Origin: Planctomycetota bacterium
GTDB taxonomy: Bacteria > Planctomycetota > PLA2
Length of the DNA stretch: 63,037 nucleotides
Direction of reading: 5' to 3'
NCBI GenBank assembly: GCA_021776735.1
Contig: JAJFFH010000054.1
Coordinates: 1 to 63,037, forward strand
Below the pieces are notes generated by a model. It searched no databases and had not been told where the DNA came from. It saw nothing but the letters and a program-made list of their open reading frames with translations. Positions within the stretch are counted from its first letter, which is position 1. Each line of letters begins with the position of its first letter. Positions 17,501 to 25,354 of this stretch are shown piece by piece. Both the position numbers and the translations under genes were made by a program.

Positions 17501-17837
17501 GCAGCGTGATGCCGGCGACTGTGACTTCGCCCGGGTCGATGCCCTTGAGGAGGTCGAGCAGGGACACGTCGATGTGGGCCGACGCGACTTCGAGCAGCGG
17601 CTGGGCGGCGTCGGGGTCGGCGACGGTTACGCCGCGGGCGATGGTGGGCGAGAACCAGCCGGTGTCGATTTCGCCGAGGGTGACGGGGCGGTGCAGACGG
17701 CGGGCGATCTGGTCCGCGACGCGGCGGCGTACGAAATCGGTGTTCGCCAGCGCGGGCGCGAAAATCGCGATGAGGAGAGCGAGCAGGACGATGGTCGCCA
17801 ACCCGCCCCAGAGCAGCCTGCGCCAGAGCTTTCTCAC
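14550..17837 (-). CDS. AsmA/TamB-like envelope protein
   Basis: This 1,095-aa protein has an N-terminal membrane anchor (LWGGLATIVLLALLIAIFA) followed by the AsmA-type start FVRRRVADQIARRLHRPVTLGEI. The rest is repetitive beta-rich sequence (LTGTV and GTVRG-like units) of the kind that forms the periplasmic groove of AsmA/TamB/YhdP proteins, which move phospholipids between membranes. The C-terminal part (RIGLRQLQVHGSVLLPLLSLR) is AsmA_2-like. The start is GTG at 17837. The family implies an outer membrane. It is divergent from DUF368. Confidence 0.75.
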   Translation of the reverse strand: MRKLWRRLLWGGLATIVLLALLIAIFAPALANTDFVRRRVADQIARRLHRPVTLGEIDTGWFSPTIARGVTVADPDAAQPLLEVASAHIDVSLLDLLKGIDPGEVTVAGITLRIRQEPGGHTNLDDLLFPPRPKRPVRVAPKKRPPLALRISDATVHYTFLPYRRPKRFDAFREDPIIHSARDGELVVGVEGLDVRIDQQRIELAGTVRYAGDEARVEGSWDGTTGRVVLTGLVLNWAEKLTDGDVSGRADLRATYTDGALSVKMTGRDFKLDVPGLPVLDEKAIVIEGGTQPRRLSVRATTFNVSAIEADGAFRAKGELPLALATFAFGEPPADGRLFLDAQGAGGRWRGKARIEQLVFRDHALRAPPDTLSLDFDVARKGESFLRVKSRDLDGEARGRNGSVRGHFQGDLARAAPFLRLWRPDVDIAGRVKTEDVAVNWDDGTAHVRGKAELWDLDLTFEGRRYRRDHALTEWDVVVAGVFGEDIGADSIAVRRLRVDDLRAQGTVRGLRNGRFEANGEVRGTVDLAPWPGTLTLDVKANTRAGVVHVSGRAAGTGLERVGTVHAAGTVMCADKKWTGDVVARHEDGTVVLGGDLWPIGRLEVRASAARPLSELGELGELDDLVAGGVVTRPNGHWTFAGTVSGVHEHGGVFLALNARRARRDAREGWEIDVDAGSFGPAVLDSVHAFWGDDGRGVAEVKARGPLVETEGHGAVTATVSYDGEVLGYEGRLTFQETRIGTGTLDARGQDKNIAVVKLFSEGISLEGQGTLDKLTLKGTVNASRFDDRARGTFKVQARVTRDRVNGTATAARAFFAEIEARGCRVRFWGPPSKPNVLVAVRACTVDGVPVQRLSYRTRDGLLGVGRIEFGSLVWTDVSGHATVRGRVLTVPDVAARLNGGKVSGSVMFDRGATPVRWKAKVEGRDVKIDEGLGRPLSFVVPILRVRRRARRAREKRLTGLTDFDLDFAGRGTDLAALRKSLAGKGRIGLRQLQVHGSVLLPLLSLRLDRALFRRPVAFREAKVRFVVAKGSLKIEPFRMSHDAFRLGVQGTVGLDGTLDLLLHPTLPPIPLRVKGHLDRPKVRAAPFAGLFDRK
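16353..16364 (+). repeat. Dispersed 12-mer ACGGACGGCGAT, copy 5
   Basis: Exact copy antisense to the AsmA-like gene, where the complement encodes I-A-V-R; next base G. Confidence 0.9.
17103..17114 (-). repeat. Dispersed 12-mer ACGGACGGCGAT, copy 6
   Basis: Exact copy in the AsmA-like gene, read as T-D-G-D; next base G. Confidence 0.9.
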
Positions 17838-17930
17838 GGAACAGCCGACTCTACCCGATGTTTCTTAGGGTTGGCTGTCCCGGAAGAATCCGCAGAATCC
17901 TCGGTCCCGGGGTCTGGCCCGCCGTCGGGC

Positions 17931-18779
17931 GTGCTCGTGCGCGGCACGTGCGGCGGCGTGCTCATGGGCCTCGCCAATCTCGTGCCCGGCATCAGCGGTG
18001 GCACGATGCTGCTCGCGACCGGCATCTACCGGAGCTTCGTCGAAGCCGTCGCGGACGCGTCCCGCCTGCGCTTTCGCGCGCGCTCGGTGGTGGTCCTCGC
18101 CGTCGTCGGCGGTGCCGCCCTCCTCAGCGTGGTCCTGCTTGCCGGGGTCATGAAGGAACTCGTCGAGACACGGCGCTGGATCATGTACAGCCTGTTCATC
18201 GGGCTGACCCTGGGCGGCGTGCCGCTCGTCTGGCGCGAGGCACGGCCGATCCGGGCGTCTTTTTTGGGGGGGACGGGGGCCGGTTTTCTGTTGATGGCGC
18301 TGCTCGCGATGTCGTCGGCGACGGGCGCGCAGGACGGCGGTTTCTTGATGCTCGTTCTGGCGGGCGTCGCGGGCGCGAGCGCGATGATTCTGCCCGGCAT
18401 CAGCGGTGCGTACCTGCTGCTGATCCTGGGGCAGTACGAACGCATCCTGGGTGCCGTGCGCGACGCCAAGAACGGCGCGAAGGCTCTCGATTTCGGCGCG
18501 GTGTCCGACACCTTCGGCGTCATCGTCCCGGTCGGCATCGGCGTGGTGGTCGGTATCGCCGTGGTCAGCAACCTCGTGCGCGCCCTGCTGCACAGTTTCC
18601 AGCAGCAGACCCTGGGCGTACTCATGGGCCTTCTGTGCGGCTCCGTGCTGGGCCTGTATCCGTTCGCCGACACTTTTCGCACGAACAGGCGCGTGGCGAT
18701 CGCCGCCGCGCTGGTCTTTGCGGGCTACATGACGACCCGCCTGATTGACCGCTTTGGTGCCTCGGCCGATGCCGATTGA
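17931..18779 (+). CDS. DUF368 integral membrane protein
   Basis: This 282-aa polytopic membrane protein has the two family hallmarks GVLMGLANLVPGISGGT near the start and ASAMILPGISGAYLLLILG in the middle, with several hydrophobic segments. DUF368 and the related DUF368/PopT-type proteins have been implicated in recycling undecaprenyl phosphate across the membrane. The start is uncertain: GTG at 17931 gives a family-like N terminus, while TTG at 17871 would add 20 residues. The last 11 bases overlap the next gene. The long open frame upstream on this strand is only antisense to the AsmA-like gene. Confidence 0.85.
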   Translation: MLVRGTCGGVLMGLANLVPGISGGTMLLATGIYRSFVEAVADASRLRFRARSVVVLAVVGGAALLSVVLLAGVMKELVETRRWIMYSLFIGLTLGGVPLVWREARPIRASFLGGTGAGFLLMALLAMSSATGAQDGGFLMLVLAGVAGASAMILPGISGAYLLLILGQYERILGAVRDAKNGAKALDFGAVSDTFGVIVPVGIGVVVGIAVVSNLVRALLHSFQQQTLGVLMGLLCGSVLGLYPFADTFRTNRRVAIAAALVFAGYMTTRLIDRFGASADAD

Positions 18780-19377
18780 TTCCGCGCGCGGCGTGGTGTT
18801 CGACCTCGACGGGGTCCTGGTCGATTCGGAGCCGCTGTGGAAAGAGGCAATCGTTGCGCTCGTCAACGGCTACGGGTGCGCGTACTCCGAGGAAGTCGCG
18901 GAGGGCTATCACGGTCAGCGCCAAGACGACGTCGCGCGCGTGATCGTGCGGGGCTATGGGCTGGATGCGTCGGCCGCCGACGTGAGCGCGACGATGATCG
19001 ATCTGTTGCTGGAGCACTTCGAGCGGTCGCTGGCGCCGATGCCGGGTGCCGACGAAGCGATGGCCGTCATCCGCGCCGCGGGTGCGAAGATTGCCATCGC
19101 GACGAGTTCGCCACGGCGCGTGCTCGAGTGGGTCGTTGAGCGGTTTGGCTGGCAGCTTGATGCGACATCTTCTGCGGACGAAGTCCCGAACGGCAAGCCC
19201 GCGCCGGACGTCTATCTGCACGCCGCAAAAAGCATCGCCGTCCGTCCCTGTTTTTGTCTCGCAATCGAGGACACCCAGATCGGTGCCCGATCGGCCCGGG
19301 CCGCCGGGATGACGTGCTTGATGCTTCCCGGCGACCTGGACACGCTCTTCGACTTGCGCGCGGATCACCTCGTGTGA
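18769..19377 (+). CDS. HAD-superfamily hydrolase, beta-phosphoglucomutase-like
   Basis: This 202-aa protein begins MPIDSARGVVFDLDGVLVDS with the nucleophile and acid/base Asp pair. It continues with the motif II region ATSSPRRVLEW, the motif III Lys in NGKPAPDVYLHA, and motif IV IEDTQIGARSARAAGM. These are features of the subfamily that includes beta-phosphoglucomutase and phosphoglycolate phosphatase. The substrate cannot be told. The ATG at 18769 overlaps the end of DUF368, which suggests coupling. Its end overlaps the convergent ExbD gene by 13 bases. Confidence 0.85.
   Translation: MPIDSARGVVFDLDGVLVDSEPLWKEAIVALVNGYGCAYSEEVAEGYHGQRQDDVARVIVRGYGLDASAADVSATMIDLLLEHFERSLAPMPGADEAMAVIRAAGAKIAIATSSPRRVLEWVVERFGWQLDATSSADEVPNGKPAPDVYLHAAKSIAVRPCFCLAIEDTQIGARSARAAGMTCLMLPGDLDTLFDLRADHLV
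19234..19245 (-). repeat. Dispersed 12-mer ACGGACGGCGAT, copy 7
   Basis: Exact copy antisense to the HAD gene, where the plus strand encodes I-A-V-R; flank ACAGGG and trailing GCTTTTT resemble copies at 36287 and 36634. Confidence 0.9.
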
Positions 19378-19856
19378 GGGGGCGGGAGCGGCATCGCCCG
19401 CAGCATGCTGAGCGGGACCCTGGCCCCGTGGAACTGCACGTTGGTCACCTTGAGGCCCGTGAGTTCGTCGACCATCGACAGCACGTCCTGCCACGCGACG
19501 CCAGGTGAGCCGTGGATTTCAAACAGCGTTTTCGGGCCGAGTTGGAGGACGACCGGGCGCAGTCCCGCCGCCGTCGCTGACGTATGGTCGCCGAGGCGGA
19601 ATCGAGTGCCCGCAGCGCGCGACAGAATCTGGATGACCACCGGGCGTTGCGGCGCTTCTGCCGGAACCGCACTCAGGCCGCGGTCGGTCGGCATGTGCGC
19701 GCTGAGTTTGCCGTCGAGGCGCCGCATCGGCAGCGCCATGAAGAAGATAAGCACCAAAAACGCTACGTCGATCAGCGGCATCAGCGGCGGCGCAATCGTC
19801 TCGTCCGAATCCTGCCCGCGAACGTTTCGATTTCGATCTCTTTGATCTCGTTTCAT
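19365..19856 (-). CDS. ExbD/TolR-family energy transducer
   Basis: This 163-aa protein has a short charged N terminus, then one membrane segment LMPLIDVAFLVLIFFMALPM with the conserved Asp of ExbD/TolR, then a periplasmic domain (FEIHGSPGVAWQDVLSMVD). Such proteins work with ExbB/TolQ to couple proton flow to TonB/Tol outer-membrane transport. No ExbB partner is in the window. It is convergent with, and overlaps, the HAD gene. Confidence 0.85.
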   Translation of the reverse strand: MKRDQRDRNRNVRGQDSDETIAPPLMPLIDVAFLVLIFFMALPMRRLDGKLSAHMPTDRGLSAVPAEAPQRPVVIQILSRAAGTRFRLGDHTSATAAGLRPVVLQLGPKTLFEIHGSPGVAWQDVLSMVDELTGLKVTNVQFHGARVPLSMLRAMPLPPPHTR

Positions 19857-20035
19857 AAGTCCTTCCCAACGATCGTCGGAAGGACCGGCCGCGCAAAAAG
19901 AACGATATCACAAAGCGCGGGGCCTGCCGGCGCCCCGTAGCGACAGGCGCATCGCGTGATGGCCGGGCGTCGCGGCGCATCTTCACCGCCGGGTACAGTC
20001 GCCCGGTCCGGGCCTCGCGGGCATATCCATAGGGT

Positions 20036-20112
20036 GTTTCTTGGCGGGCTTTCTTGGCTCATTTCTTTGGGCGGTACTTCATCGCGGTATTTCTTGGCCG
20101 TACTTCTTGGGG
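20036..20112. repeat. Imperfect TTTCTTGG periodic repeat
   Basis: Within the 283-base gap between ExbD and the next gene, TTTCTTGG or a close variant recurs about every 13 bases (20038, 20050, 20063, 20090, 20103). No gene is recognised in the gap; the minus strand reads as short Lys-rich peptides. Confidence 0.4.
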
Positions 20113-20139
20113 TAGACAGGGTCTATCCTGAGCCTTGGC

Positions 20140-20487
20140 ATGGTGACAGACAGCAAGAGCGTTCTTCCGTTCATGTTCCTCGTAGTGGAGGACCATTCGG
20201 AGCGGTGGGGGACCATTTGGACGGCGCGGTCGGTCCTGACCGGCCACGCGGTGGAGGCCAGAACGGCGGACTCCGCGATCGAACACCTTCAGCGAGCGCT
20301 CGATGCGGCAATTCTCACCGCTGGCCGTCACGGCCTGTCGCCCGAGGCATGGTGGAGGCAGGCACAGGATTCGGGCCAGCCCCATGTTCTGGAGTTCATG
20401 CGCGCGTTCGTCGGCCGTCAGGTGGAGCAGCTAAGCCGAAGCCAGGAGTCCTACGAGCTGACAGCAACCGTCGCTCGGGCGGCTTAG
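20140..20487 (+). CDS. Hypothetical protein, 115 aa
   Basis: The protein is small, acidic and soluble (VEDHSERWGTIWTARSVLTGHAVEARTADSAIEHLQRALDAAI). The pattern of a short beta part followed by an AIEHLQRAL helix vaguely recalls HicB-like antitoxins, but I do not recognise the family. It is followed after 13 bases by another small gene in the same direction, so they may form a two-gene unit. ATG start at 20140. Confidence 0.55.
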   Translation: MVTDSKSVLPFMFLVVEDHSERWGTIWTARSVLTGHAVEARTADSAIEHLQRALDAAILTAGRHGLSPEAWWRQAQDSGQPHVLEFMRAFVGRQVEQLSRSQESYELTATVARAA

Positions 20488-20500
20488 ACTTTTCCATGTC

Positions 20501-20764
20501 GTGAATGGCTGGGACAGATACCGCGTAGACGTCTTGAACGACGTTCTTGTCGAGTTGGGCGCCAAGAGCGAGCCGGACCTGCCCCCCGGTACGTGGGCTT
20601 GGGCGCGCGAACATGACGGCCACCTGCAGTTCATCTCATGGTCCGACGCGCCGGACACACCGGGGATCGGCGAGAACTTGGTCGAGGAGTTTGCGCGGAA
20701 GCTCGGCCTGAATCGCCACAAGGTGATGGAGTTGGTTCGGGTGCGGGGAGGGCGGATCCTCTGA
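20501..20764 (+). CDS. Hypothetical protein, 87 aa
   Basis: A small protein beginning at GTG 20501 (MNGWDRYRVDVLNDVLVELG) with a Trp-rich middle (GTWAWAREHDGHLQFISWSD) and a basic C terminus (LGLNRHKVMELVRVRGG). The family is not recognised. It sits 13 bases after the 115-aa gene and 89 bases before riboflavin synthase. Confidence 0.5.
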   Translation: MNGWDRYRVDVLNDVLVELGAKSEPDLPPGTWAWAREHDGHLQFISWSDAPDTPGIGENLVEEFARKLGLNRHKVMELVRVRGGRIL

Positions 20765-20853
20765 GTTCGTGCAGCCACGGTCCGCCTGGGCTGGGCCGCC
20801 GTCCGTCGCCCGGGTTGCTTGACGGCTTGTGGTCGTGCCATTAGACAACGGGC

Positions 20854-21591
20854 ATGTTCACCGGAATCGTGCAGGACACCGTCTTGGTCGTTGACGCGTC
20901 ACCCGGAGACGAGGCGCGAAGCATGCAGGTCGAGTTGCTCCCGCGTTTCGCGGAGGATCTGGAGCTCGGCGCCAGCGTCAGCCTCGACGGCGTTTGTCTG
21001 ACCATCAGCGAAATCGCGGGGAGCCGCGTGGCGCTCGATCTCGTCCGTTCCACGCTCGAGCGAACGACGCTGGCGAATGTGAACGCGGGAGATCAGCTCA
21101 ACTTCGAGAGGAGCCTGAAGGTGTCGTCGGAGATCGGCGGCCATGAGGTCTCCGGGCATGTCGATACGACCGCGACGGTTGAAGTCGTGGAGTCCTCGCC
21201 GGGCAACGTCCGCATGGAGTTCAGCCTCGATCCGTATTGGATGCGCTATCTGTTTCCGCACGGCTTTGTTTCGATCGCAGGCGTCAGCCTGACCGTGGGC
21301 ATCGTGGATCGGCGCGCGTGCCGATTTGATGTCTGGCTGATCCCGGAGACCCTGCGGCGCACGAACCTGTCGGAACTCCGAAGCGGCATGCGCGTGAACC
21401 TCGAAGTTCACCGCGGCGTGCAGGTCGTGGTCGATTCGGTAACGGACGCCGTGGATCGTTTCCTGGACCGTGCCCTGGACTCAGGCCGGCTCGATCCGCA
21501 ACGATTCGCTGAGTTCGTCGATGCGCTTCAACGCCAGCGACTTCCAGGCGGCGATGCGCAAGAGCCGCCGAAGCATGGCGCTACCGAGTAA
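20854..21591 (+). CDS. ribE: Riboflavin synthase alpha subunit
   Basis: This 245-aa protein has two lumazine-binding repeats. The N-terminal one has MFTGIVQ, LGASVSLDGVCLTI, LNFERSL and GGHEVSGHVD. The second has FPHGFVSIAGVSLTV and IPETLRRTNL. It dismutates two 6,7-dimethyl-8-ribityllumazine molecules into riboflavin and a pyrimidinedione in the cytoplasm. About 45 residues after the second domain, ending PPKHGATE, exceed the usual length. The gene stands alone with no other rib gene nearby, and no FMN riboswitch is visible in the 89-base upstream gap. Confidence 0.9.
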   Translation: MFTGIVQDTVLVVDASPGDEARSMQVELLPRFAEDLELGASVSLDGVCLTISEIAGSRVALDLVRSTLERTTLANVNAGDQLNFERSLKVSSEIGGHEVSGHVDTTATVEVVESSPGNVRMEFSLDPYWMRYLFPHGFVSIAGVSLTVGIVDRRACRFDVWLIPETLRRTNLSELRSGMRVNLEVHRGVQVVVDSVTDAVDRFLDRALDSGRLDPQRFAEFVDALQRQRLPGGDAQEPPKHGATE

Positions 21592-21674
21592 GCCAAGTGC
21601 TCGCTGTTGATGCGGCCTAATCGCCGCGCAGCGTGCTCAAGGCAGTGTTGTTCGACGGACGGCTGTAACAGAGC

Positions 21675-23495
21675 CTAAGGCGTGCTTGTCCAGAGGATGG
21701 TGCCGTCCGCGGCGAATCGCACGGCGAAGCGACCCTCCGGTCCCGGTTGGAGGACCTGCCCGTCGATGTGCCAATCGGCCGAGAGTGTGCCCTCCACCAC
21801 GAAGCTACCGTCCGCGTAGGTAACCGTCGTTTGGACGCGACCCAGGCGGTCGGTGCCGATGTGCGTCGCCCAGTCCAGCGTGCCGTCGGCGCGCCAGCGC
21901 GCGACCCAACCATCGGATGTCGACGGTCCGGGCAACTCCACGCCGTCGATCGTCGCCCCAGTCCAGTTGTAGACACCGGTCGCGACCACCGATCCGTCGG
22001 GCCAGGTGTCGAGATCGCTGCCCAGCATGATCCGCGACGTCGTGCCCGTGCGGGCCCAGACGACGTTTCCGTCCGCGTCGTAGCGGACCAGGAACATGCC
22101 CATGCCGCCGCCCGTGTTCGTTGCGGAGTGCCCGCCGCCGAGATCAATCGTCGGGGAAACGAAGTGCCCCATGACCACCACGCCGCCGTCGGGCATCGGC
22201 GCGACCTGCTCGATCACGTCGCGCGCGGCGCCGCCGATTTGCCGCACCCAAAGCAGGCTCCCCGCATCGTCGTGGGCGGCCACGTACGCGTCGCGATCGC
22301 CATTGCTCGTGAGTGTCGTGCCGCCGAAGTCCATCGCGGTTGTGAAGTAGCCGCCCATCACGACTACGTCTTCGGCGGGACGCGCCAGCGACTCCACCTC
22401 GTTGCTAAGCGGGCCTCCCCAGGTGAGATGGCTCTCGAACACGCCGTTCCCGTCGTACCGAACCCGCAGTGCCTCCGAACCGTTTTCGGTGGCCTCGACG
22501 TAGGTCACACCCTCCTCGTTGTTTCCGAAGAACACCGCCGTGGCGTACTTGCCGCCTACGAGGAAGTCCCCGTCATCCAGAGGCACGAGCGCGAACGCCG
22601 CTTCCACGCCGCCGTCCCAGGGGCGCCGCGCCCAGGCGACCGAGCCATCCGGATCGAAGCGCGCCATGAAGGCACTGGTGCCGTTCTGCAGATTCAGCGA
22701 CGTCTCGTTCACCTCCCCCGGCCCGAACACCGGCAGCCCGGTGTACACCCCCACGGCCAGCATGGAGCCGTCGGGTAGGACGCTACGATCGTGGACGGTC
22801 TTCGTTCCGCCGCCGCGGTGCACGAGGTCATCGGGCGTGGTCAGCCGCACAAAACCCGCGCTCTCCACGCGGACGGGCGCGTTGATGCCGTCGTCGATCG
22901 TGGCCACGAGCCGGTAGTTCCCCACGCGGACACCGACCGGCGAGAAGTCGATTCGATGATCCCCCAGGGCCAGATCCGAAGCGAGCACGATCGTCTCGAC
23001 CGCGTCCTCGAGCGCCACCGTCATGTGGGCGGGTCCTTCGAGGTCGCTCGAGCGCAGATCGAACCCCACCATCGGCGCGTTCTCCACGATGGGCGCCAGC
23101 CGATCGGAATCGAGGCCGAACATCACGACTCCGGGCCGGCCATCGACGACAAGCGTGAACACCGCCTCCGCCGACGCGTCGTCATCGGCGACGTGCAGGA
23201 CGACCGCGTGTTCCCCGGCGGCGAGATCGGTCGTGTCCCACTCGATCCGGAGCACGCCCACGGCCGCTCCGCTCGCGATCTCGATGGCGTTGACGGTGAT
23301 CGTGTAGTGCGCATCCAGATCAGGGTCGCTCGCCTCGAAGTCGAGGATGGCGTGCCCGCCCGTCGCGACGGTGAGCCGCGCGCCCGGAACCAGCCACGCA
23401 GCGCTGGGCAAGCGGTTGGGCGCGGCCCCTTTCGAGGAACCGCAGGCGGCGGCGAGAACGAGCGTAACGAGGATGGGCGCAAGTCGGTGCACCAC
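21675..23495 (-). CDS. Surface lipoprotein with beta-propeller-like repeats
   Basis: This 606-aa protein has a lipoprotein signal (ILVTLVLAAACGSS, lipobox LAAC). Two Ig-like or cadherin-like regions (DFEASDPDLDAHYTI) are followed by repeats of the type FDPDGSVAWARR, DDAGSLLWVRQIG, YDADGNVVWARTG and RADGTLDWATHIG. These delta-60/SBBP-like units form propellers in secreted proteins. The start GTG at 23493-23495 is chosen because the signal peptide begins there and GAGG precedes it. The function is unknown, possibly adhesion or substrate binding. Confidence 0.75.
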   Translation of the reverse strand: MVHRLAPILVTLVLAAACGSSKGAAPNRLPSAAWLVPGARLTVATGGHAILDFEASDPDLDAHYTITVNAIEIASGAAVGVLRIEWDTTDLAAGEHAVVLHVADDDASAEAVFTLVVDGRPGVVMFGLDSDRLAPIVENAPMVGFDLRSSDLEGPAHMTVALEDAVETIVLASDLALGDHRIDFSPVGVRVGNYRLVATIDDGINAPVRVESAGFVRLTTPDDLVHRGGGTKTVHDRSVLPDGSMLAVGVYTGLPVFGPGEVNETSLNLQNGTSAFMARFDPDGSVAWARRPWDGGVEAAFALVPLDDGDFLVGGKYATAVFFGNNEEGVTYVEATENGSEALRVRYDGNGVFESHLTWGGPLSNEVESLARPAEDVVVMGGYFTTAMDFGGTTLTSNGDRDAYVAAHDDAGSLLWVRQIGGAARDVIEQVAPMPDGGVVVMGHFVSPTIDLGGGHSATNTGGGMGMFLVRYDADGNVVWARTGTTSRIMLGSDLDTWPDGSVVATGVYNWTGATIDGVELPGPSTSDGWVARWRADGTLDWATHIGTDRLGRVQTTVTYADGSFVVEGTLSADWHIDGQVLQPGPEGRFAVRFAADGTILWTSTP

Positions 23496-23683
23496 CGGAA
23501 CCTCGCACTCGCCGTGCCAAGCCGATTGTCGCGCAATTCGGGTGCGAATCGCCACTGCGCCGGAACAACCGTCACCGCGGCGACGCAACGGAAGGCCCAA
23601 GTTCCTGCCGCCCCCGGGCAGGCGTGCCGCGACGGGCACCGGCACCACAACCGGACCCGGCGCGATCCTGACGCCCAGCGATC

Positions 23684-23890
23684 TACTACGCGGCGAGGTG
23701 GAAGCGCGTTCGGGCCCTGAAGATCGCCGCCGATCCGCTGTGCGAGGTCTGCGAGCGGGAGGGGTGAACGACGCCGGTCGCACAGGTGCGCTACGTGGTG
23801 AAGGTGCGTGACGAGCCCGGGCGGGCGTACGAGATGGGGAACCTGATGAGCGTGTGCGCGGCGTGCCACGCCCGTGAGGAGCGTAGTTGA
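23684..23890 (+). pseudogene. HNH endonuclease remnant
   Basis: One frame reads RWKRVRALKIAADPLCEVC, then EREG, a TGA at 23765, then TTPVAQVRYVVKVRDEPG and MGNLMSVCAACHAREERS. This is a phage-type HNH nuclease with its CxxC pairs, but the catalytic DH is replaced by RY, and the TGA most likely derives from the conserved Arg codon. It is therefore a dead remnant and not a selenoprotein. No start is seen. It lies 350 bases from tRNA-Arg, a usual site for integrated elements. Confidence 0.75.
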
Positions 23891-24239
23891 TCGGGCTGCG
23901 TTCAGGATTGGCGCCTTGACTCGAGGTCTTTGAACTCGGCAGCGTGTTTCAGTCGGAACGCCCCTACAGCGTCGTCGACCCTCTCGGCTCGCATCGCGAT
24001 TCCGTGGTCCCATACCCCAACGAGAAGCGCGGGTGAGGTGTTCGATGAACCCCAGCGAGAGGGCGTCCGGAGCTCTCCTCCGGCACCAGTCCGCACCCGT
24101 GTGGTGTGTACCCTTTGTGTACCCATACTGCCCCGGTGTGCCGGGTTAGGCCACTATGACTCGGGGAGTGGGTGCGTGCGGGGTGGGCGCCAAGATGCGC
24201 CTGAGTGGCCGAAAATCCGCTAGAACAGCGGGAAAAGAG
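23891..24239. other. tRNA-Arg flank, no convincing gene
   Basis: No gene is supported. A direct repeat GTGTACCC occurs at 24106-24113 and 24117-24124, 11 bases apart, similar in layout to integrase arm sites. With the HNH remnant this looks like the scar of an element once integrated at the 3' end of the tRNA. Confidence 0.4.
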
Positions 24240-24316
24240 TGGCACCCCCGTCAGGACTCGAACCTGAAACCGCCGGATTAGAAATCCGGAGCTCTATCCA
24301 ATTGAGCTACGGGGGC
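24240..24316 (-). tRNA. tRNA-Arg (anticodon TCT)
   Basis: On the minus strand: acceptor GCCCCCG, D arm AGCTCAATTGGATAGAGCT, anticodon loop TTTCTAA giving TCT, T arm GGTTCGAGTCC, and an encoded CCA at 24240-24242. The first acceptor pair is G-U. Confidence 0.93.
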
Positions 24317-24386
24317 GTAGAGCGGCGCGTAGCTTACCAACCGGTCCGGCGGGGGTGTGGTTCGCTCGTGGCGGAGCCCCCGTCGG

Positions 24387-25196
24387 CTATTTCTTCTTCT
24401 TCGGGTCCTTTTTCGCCTTCTTCGTCGGGAAGTGCTCGGCCAGGAACGCTCTCACCGCTTTCCAGTAGCCCTCGTGGTCCGGGAACTGTTCCCACAGGGC
24501 GCGAGAGCCGTGGTTGCCCTTGGTCTCGGGCAGATAGAACGCCTTCTTGCCCTTCGGGATGGCGTCGTAGATCGCTTTCCAGCTTCGGTGCTCGCGCTTG
24601 GCCGAAGTGATGAAGGTCGGGTGCTTGAGCTTCTTCGCTGCGTCACGGATCCAGGTCTTGGACTTGCCGAAACGTGCGAAGTACTCGCCCGGCGCAAACG
24701 ACATCACGCCGTCCGCCAGCTTCTTCTTCTCGCCCACGACGTGCAGGACCAACGCGGACGAGTACGAGCTGCCCCACGCGACGAGCTTGCCCTTCGCGTG
24801 GTTCTTGCGCGCGTACTCAAGCGCCGCCACAAGGTCCTGGCGCGCGTCGAGATAGGTCATGCCCTTGCCCGCTTTCTTCGCGCGGGCCATGGTCTCGTTC
24901 GCGACCCCGTTGATCGTTCCGCCCGAACGCTGATCGATCGCGAGGCAGTTGTAGCCGAGCTTGTTGAGCTTCGGAGCGATCTCGCGGTACTCCCCGCGGC
25001 TCCAGCCGGCCTGATGAAACAGGACCAGAAACGGAGTTTTCTTGTCCTTGTGCGGCGCGTACAGGTCCGCGGTGATCTTGAGCTTGTCCTTGGACGGGAA
25101 ATCGACCTTGCGGAGAGCCTTTTCGGTGGGCGCCGCCGCGCCGAACGCAGCAAGGATGAGAACCGCGAAAGCAGCGCGAAGATGCGAGTAGGGCAT
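24387..25196 (-). CDS. Secreted alpha/beta hydrolase
   Basis: This 269-aa protein has a signal peptide (MPYSHLRAAFAVLILAAFGAAA), an alpha/beta-hydrolase core with the oxyanion region PFLVLFHQAGWSRGEY, the nucleophile elbow VAWGSSYSSALVL and a C-terminal His in KGNHGSRALW. It belongs near the dienelactone hydrolase group; the substrate is unknown. The last residues are a Lys run (KKAKKDPKKKK). The start at 25196 is preferred over 25232 because the signal peptide begins there. Confidence 0.8.
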   Translation of the reverse strand: MPYSHLRAAFAVLILAAFGAAAPTEKALRKVDFPSKDKLKITADLYAPHKDKKTPFLVLFHQAGWSRGEYREIAPKLNKLGYNCLAIDQRSGGTINGVANETMARAKKAGKGMTYLDARQDLVAALEYARKNHAKGKLVAWGSSYSSALVLHVVGEKKKLADGVMSFAPGEYFARFGKSKTWIRDAAKKLKHPTFITSAKREHRSWKAIYDAIPKGKKAFYLPETKGNHGSRALWEQFPDHEGYWKAVRAFLAEHFPTKKAKKDPKKKK

Positions 25197-25354
25197 GACC
25201 CTGTTATGCCGCCGCACGACAACATGTTTCAAGGTCCCTCTCGGGCCGCCCTCCTTTTTCCGCGATTCGGACCGCGCCCGTGTGTTCAGTCCAGCGGTGA
25301 CAGGCGCTATGATGTCGCCCCATACGAGGACACCCGGCGCAAGGAGAGGACAAC

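Noticed and set aside
15630..17870. Long plus-strand open frame upstream of DUF368
   Set aside because: It is antisense to the AsmA-like gene and has no family features; it stays open because of the GC-rich third positions.
23765..23767. In-frame TGA in the HNH gene as a second selenocysteine codon
   Set aside because: The family has Arg there, not Cys, and the catalytic His is also lost, so it is a nonsense mutation in a dead gene.
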